DNA from: Christensenella sp. UBA3700
Lineage (GTDB): Bacteria > Bacillota > Clostridia > Christensenellales > UBA3700
Direction: 5' to 3'
NCBI GenBank assembly: GCA_002372775.1
Contig: DFIJ01000174.1
Span: 1-5,358, forward strand
Length of the DNA: 5,358 bases
The first letter of the stretch is position 1. Each line of letters opens with the position of its first letter. A model generated the notes under the pieces. The model was not told the DNA's origin, searched no databases, and saw only the letters and a list, made by a program, of their open reading frames with translations. Positions 1-5,358 of the stretch are shown piece after piece. Both the position numbers and the translations under genes were made by a program.

Positions 1-545
1 TCACTATATCTAAAAGATATTTCATTTATGAACTCTTTTGTCTTAATTTCACCTTGTTCACGTATTTTTTCGTCTTGTCTTGAAAGTTTTTCTAAAGACC
101 AACCTTGTTTTTCCAAAAATTTAACAATGTCAGACCTCTTAACCAAAGCCCATTCTAGTGATTTTATGTTATCTTTTGTGATTTTATTGGTATCGAACCT
201 TTTTTGTTCCTTAATATAAGGTATATCAGCCTTTAAAATCCATCCAAATAGATAATATTCAGTCTTTTTTGTTTCATCTAGTAACCAACCACATCGTTTT
301 TTACCATTTTTACCAATAAAAGACAATTCGAGAGAAAAAGTTTCAAGATTTTTGTTTGCGAATCTGCTTGCAACCTTTTCATCAACAATAGACCGCTTCA
401 ATTTACCATTAGTTGTACTTAAAAGCAAATCAGAACCCGATATTTGTTCATCAAGGGTGTCAGTTCTTGCAAATTCTGTAAATAATTCTGCATTTGAATA
501 GAGATTTTCATCTAAAAATGATGCAATTTCCCTTTCAACAAGCAT
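1..545 (-). CDS. Partial hypothetical phage protein, possible PD-(D/E)XK nuclease-like fold (C-terminus beyond window)
   Basis: An uninterrupted reading frame runs leftwards from the ATG at 545 to the window edge, giving 181 residues with no stop, so the C-terminus is missing. I know no named function. The protein starts VEREIASFLDENLY and then shows a GSD (residues 37-39), VDEK (54-57), and FSLEL (70-74) series. A lone acid, then an acid-x-Lys about 16 residues later, then a further Glu in a strand is the order seen in PD-(D/E)XK nuclease folds. Gly-Trp pairs follow at 86-87 and 101-102, then a charged, helical C-terminal part (133-181). The nuclease idea is inference and weak. An in-frame ATG at 569 would add eight residues. 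I prefer 545 because an AGGA lies eight bases before it, although other genes here lack a Shine-Dalgarno. The gene is separated from the neck-like gene by a terminator and probably has its own promoter. Confidence 0.75.
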   Translation of the reverse strand, partial: MLVEREIASFLDENLYSNAELFTEFARTDTLDEQISGSDLLLSTTNGKLKRSIVDEKVASRFANKNLETFSLELSFIGKNGKKRCGWLLDETKKTEYYLFGWILKADIPYIKEQKRFDTNKITKDNIKSLEWALVKRSDIVKFLEKQGWSLEKLSRQDEKIREQGEIKTKEFINEISFRYS

Positions 546-586
546 ATCATTCTTCCTGTTATTAATCATAAAAAATATAGTTTTTA

Positions 587-594
587 CAAATATA
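587..594 (-). promoter_or_regulatory. Possible Bacteroidota-type -7 element (TATATTTG)
   Basis: On the minus strand TATATTTG matches the TAnnTTTG -7 consensus of the Bacteroidota primary sigma factor. It lies 18 bases before the ATG at 569 and about 42 before the ATG at 545, just after the terminator of the upstream gene, where a new promoter is expected. No clear TTTG -33 element is seen at the usual spacing; the upstream DNA there is mostly a T-run. No TATAAATA late octamer is present, so this gene may be under host-type (early or middle) control, unlike its neighbours. Confidence 0.35.
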
Positions 595-607
595 CAAAAA
601 AAATGTT

Positions 608-648
608 AAAAATAAAAAAAAAGAGGTAAGAAAATCTCACCTCTTTTT
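608..648 (-). terminator. Intrinsic terminator of the neck-like gene
   Basis: Read on the minus strand, 13 bases (AAAAAGAGGTGAG) pair with CTTACCTCTTTTT around a five-base loop (631-635), with one A/C mismatch on one strand. The hairpin spans 648 to 618 and is followed by a T-rich tract (617-608, interrupted once). It begins 11 bases after the TAA of the 1819-659 gene and no other gene ends here, so it should stop that transcript before the leftmost gene. The A-run on the opposite side also gives a short T-like tail in the plus direction, but no plus-strand gene ends here. Confidence 0.88.
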
Positions 649-658
649 AAAAAAAATA

Positions 659-1819
659 TTATCTAACCATAAAGTTGAAAGGCATTGGCTTCATTTGAAG
701 TACTTTCAATAAACTATCATTCATATCTGCCTGATTCTTCATCAAATTCCAAGGAAGCATTCTATCAAGTCTTTCCTTTAATTCATTAAGAACTCTTTCT
801 TTATCTTGTCTTCCCATATCGAGAAGCATATTATAATCCATTTGCATTTCTGCTTCAGGAATTTTAACTGCTCCACTATATGTACCACGAATGATACCAA
901 GTGTAATCATTGCTTCAGCTACAAGTAATTGGCGTACTGTTTGCTGAGTTGGTTCATTCATTAATTCATATCTCATCTTATTAAGTGGTACTTGGTCAGG
1001 GGTGATAAGAATTGAATCCTTATTATCCAGCATACATTGCTCTGCTGTATTATCACCATCTGTTGTTACATCATAGTAAGTGTACCAACAATAGCAAGAG
1101 TGGTATCTATTCCATCCCCAAGTATCATCAGCAGCAATACCGCCAACCATATTAGGAGAGCCTGGAGTTGATAATAGATGAACAAGATGTGTTCCATTTG
1201 GTCCAGCTGTTACCTTATAAGCCAAATCTCCACGAAGCATAGAGTTTTTATATTTAAGGTCAGCAGCCATAAGTGCTGTGTCGTATGATGAACCAATGTA
1301 GAAACCAGTAATACCCATACCATTACCCATATTTCCGTATTGTCCATATCCTCCAGCAATACCTGTATCTAATGTTCCAAGATTACCATAAAGGGCTGCT
1401 TTAGTCGTTGAAGGCGTGATATACATTACCTTATTAATCTCACGTCCAGCTGGAATTACATACACTTGTTTACCCTTTTCAATTTGGAAAAAGTCTTTTT
1501 TCAATTCCCATCTTGTACCTCTTTGCTGTAATCCAACTTCCTTTGAGAACCATTCAGACCAATCACGAGACCAATCAAGTGTTCTTGTACTTAAAGCAAA
1601 CGCAAGGTCAGCGGGGTTATTAATAAGGGTGTTATTACCCATCATATTTAGCCATTGGGATTCAATTACCCAGTTTTGTACCTTTTCAGCATAGTCACCC
1701 ACAGCAACTTGCAGTAAATCACATAGTTGTTCATCTTCAAGCTGCACAATTCTAACAGGCGCACCGATTTTTGTTCTTACAATTCTGAATAAATCCCTTA
1801 ATTCTTCTGTAATTTGCAT
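659..1819 (-). CDS. Phage virion structural protein, probable gp13-like neck (head-tail connector) protein
   Basis: This 386-residue protein is likely a structural component of the virion. The N-terminal 90 residues are helical and carry TKIGAPVRIVQL-DEQL-DLL (17-36), resembling the opening of gp13-type neck proteins of T4-like phages, where a (K/R)-L-G-x-P stretch is followed by D-E-Q and an Ala-rich helix. A Trp-rich helix (84-90) follows, then KQVYVIPAGREI (117-128), a strand-turn typical of these connectors just before a beta domain. Residues 155-175 form a flexible Gly/Tyr/Met loop. The region 232-250 is unusually rich in Trp, Tyr and Cys. The C-terminal third (285-386) is helical and charged and ends MVR. 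T4 gp13 itself is shorter (about 309 aa). The ATG at 1819 is the first in frame after the promoter region; no Shine-Dalgarno is visible. The structural role is fairly sure; the exact neck assignment is from recalled family resemblance. Confidence 0.72.
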   Translation of the reverse strand: MQITEELRDLFRIVRTKIGAPVRIVQLEDEQLCDLLQVAVGDYAEKVQNWVIESQWLNMMGNNTLINNPADLAFALSTRTLDWSRDWSEWFSKEVGLQQRGTRWELKKDFFQIEKGKQVYVIPAGREINKVMYITPSTTKAALYGNLGTLDTGIAGGYGQYGNMGNGMGITGFYIGSSYDTALMAADLKYKNSMLRGDLAYKVTAGPNGTHLVHLLSTPGSPNMVGGIAADDTWGWNRYHSCYCWYTYYDVTTDGDNTAEQCMLDNKDSILITPDQVPLNKMRYELMNEPTQQTVRQLLVAEAMITLGIIRGTYSGAVKIPEAEMQMDYNMLLDMGRQDKERVLNELKERLDRMLPWNLMKNQADMNDSLLKVLQMKPMPFNFMVR

Positions 1820-1826
1820 ATTTATA
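1819..1826 (-). promoter_or_regulatory. Extra TATAAATA copy abutting the neck-gene start codon
   Basis: A third exact TATAAATA lies on the minus strand and shares its last base with the ATG at 1819-1817. As a promoter it would start transcription inside the gene, so it is probably either chance in A/T-rich DNA, part of an A/T-rich translation leader, or a relic of duplication. It sits in a 12-bp direct repeat with the real promoter region. Confidence 0.3.
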
Positions 1827-1842
1827 TAACTTATTAATTACT

Positions 1843-1850
1843 TATAAATA
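1843..1850 (+). promoter_or_regulatory. T4-type late promoter for the plus-strand operon (TATAAATA)
   Basis: An exact match to the T4 late-promoter octamer TATAAATA, which in T4 is read by the phage sigma gp55 with gp33 and the gp45 clamp. Initiation a few bases past the octamer would leave a leader of roughly 15 bases before the ATG at 1873, the right geometry. It is the only such site ahead of the four tightly packed plus-strand genes. The phage must then encode a gp55-like sigma elsewhere. Confidence 0.7.
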
Positions 1851-1856
1851 TTTATA
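1849..1856 (-). promoter_or_regulatory. T4-type late promoter for the neck-like gene (TATAAATA)
   Basis: A minus-strand TATAAATA that shares two bases with the plus-strand copy, so together they form the perfect 14-bp palindrome TATAAATATTTATA (1843-1856). Initiation from it would give a leader of about 20-25 bases before the ATG at 1819. Spacing for both divergent genes is therefore consistent with late-promoter use. Confidence 0.68.
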
Positions 1857-1872
1857 TAAAAATTAAAATTAA

Positions 1873-2694
1873 ATGAAAGATATAATAATTAGCGAATCTA
1901 CCATAAGAAAAGCTCTACGCCAATCCATTAATGAAATGATGGATGAAGATAGAGTGGAATTACCTAATGGCGCTGTGGAGATTGATAATTTCGAAAACAT
2001 AAGGGAAATGATGAAATTTGATAATCCAGGAGATACTATTTATTTTGTTCAATTGATGAAACGTGATAAAGACAACCCTGGCCAACATTCCCCAAGAAAT
2101 GCTGCGCAATATATTAAAAATTATTTCTTTAAAAGTATTGATGAATTCAATGCAGCAGAAAAAGAAATTAAATATCTTTGTGCATCAGAAAGAGCAAGAG
2201 CTTGTATTTTCCTTAACCCACGTTCAAAAGCAGTTATTGATAAATATACTTCAAATTACCTAAGAAGAGTGCATGGAAATAGAGATATTGCTATGGCAAT
2301 AGCTGCTGGTAGGTCATTTGATAATGTTTTGGAAGGTCCAGAACGTTCAATATGTTTTGTTGATGTTGATTCTGCTGACCAAAACGATATAAATATGACA
2401 ATGAAAATCATACAAGATGCCGGAATAAAGCCATTATTTGCATATAGAAGTATGAATAATGGTATACATATCATATTACCTGATAAAGAAGCAGCTAAAA
2501 AACTTGATTTTACCCCATTAACCGGAGACTTAAGTGGCTTAAGAAGAAGGGCAAAGTTAAATGCTAAGGTAAGTTTGGAAATTGATAAATCAACACTTCT
2601 TTATGCTTTCTTAAAACCTCAGGGCTATGGCGCACAAGATGCAAGATTCGCAAGATTATCTAATCAGAAAAATAATAACAGAAGACATCCTTAA
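1873..2694 (+). CDS. Late phage protein with primase (AEP)-like motifs and a possible capsid-targeting leader
   Basis: A 273-residue protein belonging, as I recall, to a hypothetical family common in Bacteroidota phages. Residues 1-25 form a short helix with two (I/L)xE sites, ISE (6-8) and INE (19-21), like the cleavable capsid-targeting peptides of T4 internal proteins. Residues 30-100 are a variable charged region. The core starts at CIFLNPRSK (111-119). It then has the three elements expected of an archaeo-eukaryotic primase-like fold: a hydrophobic strand ending DVD (164-166), S-x(3)-G-x-H (193-199) and LEID (235-238) followed by STLLYAF. No zinc-finger or helicase part is seen, so it would be a minimal domain, and catalysis is unproven. 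It is the first gene after the late promoter, 11 bases ahead of the next gene. There is no Shine-Dalgarno; the leader is A-rich. Confidence 0.8.
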   Translation: MKDIIISESTIRKALRQSINEMMDEDRVELPNGAVEIDNFENIREMMKFDNPGDTIYFVQLMKRDKDNPGQHSPRNAAQYIKNYFFKSIDEFNAAEKEIKYLCASERARACIFLNPRSKAVIDKYTSNYLRRVHGNRDIAMAIAAGRSFDNVLEGPERSICFVDVDSADQNDINMTMKIIQDAGIKPLFAYRSMNNGIHIILPDKEAAKKLDFTPLTGDLSGLRRRAKLNAKVSLEIDKSTLLYAFLKPQGYGAQDARFARLSNQKNNNRRHP

Positions 2695-2705
2695 AAACAT
2701 ATCAT

Positions 2706-4256
2706 ATGGCAAAAGTATTAAGTATTGGAGCAAAATATATTCCAAATATGAAAGCAGGAGTTGACCAAAATGGAAAAGCCATTTTTAGTCCTACTGTTTT
2801 ATTCTATTTTAACTGTGATAACAGAACTGCAAATGTAGTAGCTGGTTCTGGTGTTGCAAAAGGTCTTGCTGTAGATGGTGATGCCTTAGTAAGAGCTGTA
2901 AAGGTTGATGATTATAAAAAATTCATTTATGGAAAGAATGCTTTTCCAAAAATATTATCAGCATTAGAACAAGCTGGAGGCTATGTATATGATACAAATA
3001 ACTTACCAAATCTTGAAGCACAAGTAGAACAAGTTATCAATGACGTTGTTACATCAGATTTGTCAAGTAAATTGCAGATTGATAGAGGCGCTTATATTGA
3101 TGATATTTTGAAAGCATTAGAACAGAACATCAATGACCCTAACTTCATGCAGTATTTGAATTCTATTGGTTCTATTAGAAGGCTTGACCCTGATGATTAT
3201 GAGAAGATTATTAGTTTCTCCGCTTTAAATAATGCTATGATTTTAACCCAGTGGCTTAAGAGTGGCCATCAAGGAGTTCCTAGATTCTTAGCAACTGCTG
3301 TTCAGTGGAAAATATTTAACAGAGAGCCAATACAGGGTGCTAAACCTATTTATGCTGTTAGACCTACTGGTACTGAAAAGGGTAGTAAAACCGCAGCAAT
3401 GAGAAAATTTGGTATCGACCAACAGACATACTCTTCAAATGCAATGTCAAGACTCCTTGTTAATAAAGGAATGAATGATATTAATTATGGTGATGCAAAT
3501 AACAATGTTGGTGGAGGCTTTAATGTTGATGGGCCATATTATGATTTAAGCGAAACACAATTAATACAAGGAATGCAGGATAACTATGATTTTGATGCTA
3601 TCGTTAATAATAACAGCATAACAAACATTAATGCTGCTGCTAAAAAAGAAGATGATGCTGCAAGATTCGATGTATTAAAGCCAGCTGATGGTGATACTAA
3701 TAAATTTGACGAAAAAACTTTGTTAGCTAATATTGCTGATTTCGCTGCTAAAGTAGGCGATGCTGATTTGGAAAGATATGCTTCAAAAGGAAAAGACTTA
3801 TCAGGATGTATTTCATACTTAGTTAGCCAATCTGAAACAATTAAACGTTTAAGAGGTAAGAACTATAGCGGATGGAATGATTCTGTTAAAGAAGCTGGTA
3901 AGAAAAAAGCTATTTATGCTGAATTAACTAAAGCGTTAATATATATGAGATTTGGAATCTTTATGGATTCTGCTAAAAATATTATTGCAAATAATATGAA
4001 CATTATTAAAAAGAGAGATGGTTCTTTCAATAAAAATATGTTTAACGCTGTAATATCAGATTTCCAAAATATATATTTTATTATGGCAGGACTTGCAGAA
4101 GGCGTTGGCGATGATTTATTTGTTTGGGCGCTTAATACATTGGGTGTATCTGTTGAAGAATACAAAGCTATGCCAAACACTGAGGAAGAAGCTTTAGCTG
4201 AATTTAACAACGTAAGAGAATCATTTATAAAAAACTTTAACAAATTAATACTATGA
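2706..4256 (+). CDS. Large late phage protein with possible ArdC-N-like ssDNA-binding domain
   Basis: A 516-residue protein of unknown function. Residues 1-90 form a beta-rich start (VLFYFNCDN at 31-39). Residues 115-300 resemble the N-terminal domain of anti-restriction protein ArdC: a helix with SALNNAMILTQW (172-183), then a Trp (201) before N-R-E-P-I-Q-G-A-K-P-I-Y-A-V-R-P (205-220), where ArdC has W-x-x-x-G-R-x-V-x-K-G, and finally YYDLSETQ (278-285) where ArdC has a V-F-D-x-S-Q-T strand. In ArdC this domain binds single-stranded DNA. The metallopeptidase part (HExxH) is absent; the only His is at 188. Residues 300-340 are low-complexity linker and 335-516 are helical, ending in an acidic stretch. 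Its N-terminus lacks the (I/L)xE leader of its neighbours. It starts 11 bases after the previous stop and its TGA overlaps the next ATG. The ArdC link is inference. Confidence 0.82.
   Translation: MAKVLSIGAKYIPNMKAGVDQNGKAIFSPTVLFYFNCDNRTANVVAGSGVAKGLAVDGDALVRAVKVDDYKKFIYGKNAFPKILSALEQAGGYVYDTNNLPNLEAQVEQVINDVVTSDLSSKLQIDRGAYIDDILKALEQNINDPNFMQYLNSIGSIRRLDPDDYEKIISFSALNNAMILTQWLKSGHQGVPRFLATAVQWKIFNREPIQGAKPIYAVRPTGTEKGSKTAAMRKFGIDQQTYSSNAMSRLLVNKGMNDINYGDANNNVGGGFNVDGPYYDLSETQLIQGMQDNYDFDAIVNNNSITNINAAAKKEDDAARFDVLKPADGDTNKFDEKTLLANIADFAAKVGDADLERYASKGKDLSGCISYLVSQSETIKRLRGKNYSGWNDSVKEAGKKKAIYAELTKALIYMRFGIFMDSAKNIIANNMNIIKKRDGSFNKNMFNAVISDFQNIYFIMAGLAEGVGDDLFVWALNTLGVSVEEYKAMPNTEEEALAEFNNVRESFIKNFNKLIL
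4253..4256 (+). promoter_or_regulatory. ATGA stop-start overlap (translational coupling)
   Basis: The ATG of the ADP-ribosyltransferase gene and the TGA of the preceding gene share ATGA. No Shine-Dalgarno precedes it, so ribosomes finishing the 516-aa protein probably restart here, tying the amounts of the two proteins together. Confidence 0.7.
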
Positions 4257-5281
4257 ATTTAATATCTGAAGCATATAATAAAGCACTACTTAAAGAAGAT
4301 TTCGAAAGTGATGGCTTTTATGTTTATCACGGAACAAGAAGGGAATTTTTAGATAGTTTGGGTGAAGCTGGTTTTGAACGTATTTTCACCGCTGCAAATG
4401 GTGGAAATATGTATGGACCAGGAGTTTATAGCACATATAGATTAGCAAGAGGTTATCAAAATACAAATGGAACATATGGAAGCTATCTTCTTAAGATGAA
4501 AGTTAAAAGTCTAAGGAACTTTGTTATTTACGATAAGGATATAGCCACAAAGGTTTATAAGAATCCGAGTATTGATTTTCAATTAAGAAAGATATTTACA
4601 CCAGAACAATATCGGGAGTTAATAAGTTCAAGGTATATCGATTATGATAAGATATGTAACACGAGAAATGATACATATACATCAACATGCGCACTATCAT
4701 TAATTCAATCATTAATGAATTATCATCCTAATTTATATTATTATATAAACGGTTATATATTCTTTGGTCATAATGATGGATATGTATGTTTGATAGAAGA
4801 CTTTAAAAATGTTTATCCTGTAGGCATTTCTAAAGATGGAGGAAATACATTTGAGCCTTTCAATGCTGATGAAAAGTATAGTAAAAATGATGTTGATATT
4901 AAATGGCAATTAGGCAAAAGAAATTACGCCTTATATAAATCATTAGACGATATGCCATATCACTATACTAACAATTTTGCTCGTATAGTTAAAGACGGCA
5001 AATGTAACTTCCTTTATAGAGGTAAACCTTTTGAAGAAGGTCCAATAAGTCCTGTTTGGTTTAACGAAGCACCAGAAACATTTAATAATAAAGGAAACTG
5101 TTTAGTTCTATTAGGTGGAGATAAATTAATTTTACACCTTGATAGCAAAACAAAACAATTTTATGTATATTATGAAGACGGTACTTACCTATGTAACTTA
5201 AATGATTTAGCGTCATTCGTAGACCCTTCAACAAATTCATTGAAAACATTTACATTTGATGATACAGATGATGATTTTTAA
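4253..5281 (+). CDS. PARP-like ADP-ribosyltransferase with possible capsid-targeting leader (Alt-like role)
   Basis: This 342-residue protein is predicted to transfer ADP-ribose from NAD+ to a target protein. Residues 23-85 contain the hallmarks of the H-Y-E (PARP/diphtheria-toxin type) group: FYVYHGT with the NAD-binding His26, then NMYGPGVYST with Tyr59, then SYLLKMKV (78-84), the strand that follows in PARP folds. The third catalytic residue is less clear; Glu182 in VCLIEDFKNVYPVGI (178-192) is a candidate. Residues 1-18 carry two (I/L)xE sites, ISE followed by Ala (4-7) and LKE followed by Asp (13-16), as in the cleavable leaders of T4 head proteins including Alt, itself an injected ADP-ribosyltransferase. 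Its active-site type differs from Alt (R-S-E), so the likeness would be of role, not descent. Residues 240-320 are beta-rich with PVWFNEA (267-273), perhaps a degenerate WG-type repeat for target binding. It is translationally coupled to the gene before it. Confidence 0.8.
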   Translation: MNLISEAYNKALLKEDFESDGFYVYHGTRREFLDSLGEAGFERIFTAANGGNMYGPGVYSTYRLARGYQNTNGTYGSYLLKMKVKSLRNFVIYDKDIATKVYKNPSIDFQLRKIFTPEQYRELISSRYIDYDKICNTRNDTYTSTCALSLIQSLMNYHPNLYYYINGYIFFGHNDGYVCLIEDFKNVYPVGISKDGGNTFEPFNADEKYSKNDVDIKWQLGKRNYALYKSLDDMPYHYTNNFARIVKDGKCNFLYRGKPFEEGPISPVWFNEAPETFNNKGNCLVLLGGDKLILHLDSKTKQFYVYYEDGTYLCNLNDLASFVDPSTNSLKTFTFDDTDDDF

Positions 5282-5293
5282 AAACAATATAAT

Positions 5294-5358
5294 ATGATAA
5301 TAAAAATAAACGAAAATAAATTGGATTTATTTTTATCACAAATGCTGATAAAAGAAGA
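5294..5358 (+). CDS. Start of a further late gene with the same (I/L)xE leader (C-terminus beyond window)
   Basis: An ATG 12 bases after the previous stop opens a frame that runs to the edge with 21 complete codons. It is too short to identify. Its N-terminus shows INE (5-7), an amphipathic helix with LDLFLSQML (10-18), then IKE (19-21), the same pattern as the starts of the genes at 1873 and 4253. The A-rich leader without Shine-Dalgarno and the close spacing fit a fourth gene of the same operon. Confidence 0.65.
   Translation, partial: MIIKINENKLDLFLSQMLIKE

Larger units (their letters stand above)
1818..1859. repeat. Pair of 12-bp direct repeats (ATATTTATATAA) in the divergent promoter region
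   Basis: ATATTTATATAA occurs at 1818-1829 and again at 1848-1859, exactly 30 bases apart (about three helical turns). Each copy contains TATTTATA, the complement of the late-promoter octamer. The perfect match in such A/T-rich DNA could still be chance, but the spacing and the promoter location make a tandem late-promoter arrangement for the minus strand possible. Confidence 0.45.

Noticed and set aside
28..219. Plus-strand frame of 63 codons at the left edge.
   Set aside because: It is antisense to the long open minus-strand gene, with a Ser/Phe/Leu-rich composition typical of a reverse-strand shadow.
1416..1694. Plus-strand frame of 92 codons inside the neck-like gene.
   Set aside because: Antisense to a convincing structural gene, no promoter or leader; composition looks like a shadow.
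2256..2474. Minus-strand frame of 72 codons with a hydrophobic, membrane-like start, and the nearby plus frame at 2063-2263.
   Set aside because: Both lie within the primase-like coding region; the hydrophobic stretch is the reverse of conserved core codons.
2639..2767. A 42-codon frame across the junction of the 273-aa and 516-aa genes, starting MQDSQDYLIRKIITED, with a natural-looking composition; could be a small gene or a frameshifted tail of the upstream gene.
   Set aside because: It overlaps both genes in a third frame, has no promoter or leader of its own, and its ending is unremarkable. The upstream gene already ends plausibly just after its TLLYAF motif. Only comparison with relatives could revive it.
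3914..4243. Minus-strand frame of 109 codons inside the 516-aa gene.
   Set aside because: Antisense shadow rich in Ser, Leu and Ile with no upstream signals.
2706..4256. A complete ArdC-type zinc metallopeptidase.
   Set aside because: There is no HExxH motif and only a single His in the protein, so at most the N-terminal DNA-binding domain is present.
4934..4941. TATAAATC, one base off the late-promoter octamer, inside the ADP-ribosyltransferase gene.
   Set aside because: It is inexact, lies mid-gene and is about 350 bases from the next start; expected by chance at this A/T content.
1..5358. tRNA genes, CRISPR arrays, insertion sequences, attachment sites.
   Set aside because: No cloverleaf, spaced repeat array, transposase or terminal inverted repeat was seen on either strand by eye. 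There is also no gene-free stretch over 300 bases; the longest is the 113-base gap at 546-658, holding the terminator and promoter.

Overview
The window looks like a late region of a large tailed phage (a T4-related myovirus) infecting a Bacteroidota host; this is inference from several independent signals. DNA is AT-rich. The genes are tightly packed, and most start after A/T-rich leaders with no Shine-Dalgarno, as in Bacteroidota and their phages. The only sizeable intergenic gap between late genes (53 bp) holds exact copies of the T4-type late-promoter octamer TATAAATA on both strands. The gene on its left encodes a protein resembling the gp13-type neck (head-tail connector) proteins. A Bacteroidota-type TAnnTTTG element sits before the leftmost gene. 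Genes end in TAA or TGA and all are open under the standard code.

Layout. Minus strand, right to left: a neck-like structural gene (1819-659), a strong intrinsic terminator (648-608), a possible host-type promoter (594-587), and a gene running off the left edge (545-1) whose product shows a possible PD-(D/E)XK nuclease pattern. Plus strand, starting from a late promoter that overlaps the one used by the neck gene: a 273-aa protein with archaeo-eukaryotic-primase-like motifs (1873-2694), a 516-aa protein with a possible ArdC-N-like central domain (2706-4256), a 342-aa PARP-like ADP-ribosyltransferase (4253-5281, overlapping the previous stop by ATGA), and the start of a further gene (5294 to the right edge). 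Gaps in this run are 11, -4 and 12 bases, so it is almost certainly one transcript.

The most interesting point is that three of the four plus-strand genes begin with a similar short helical leader carrying two (I/L)-x-E sites (ISE/INE, ISE/LKE, INE/IKE). In T4, N-terminal capsid-targeting peptides ending in (I/L)xE direct internal proteins into the prohead and are cut off by the gp21 protease; the T4 ADP-ribosyltransferase Alt is one such protein. A late operon combining these leaders, an ADP-ribosyltransferase, a DNA-binding ArdC-like domain and a primase-like protein suggests a module of proteins packaged in the head and injected with the DNA to take over or disarm the host. That model is inference; the motifs, order, spacing and promoters are read directly from the sequence.
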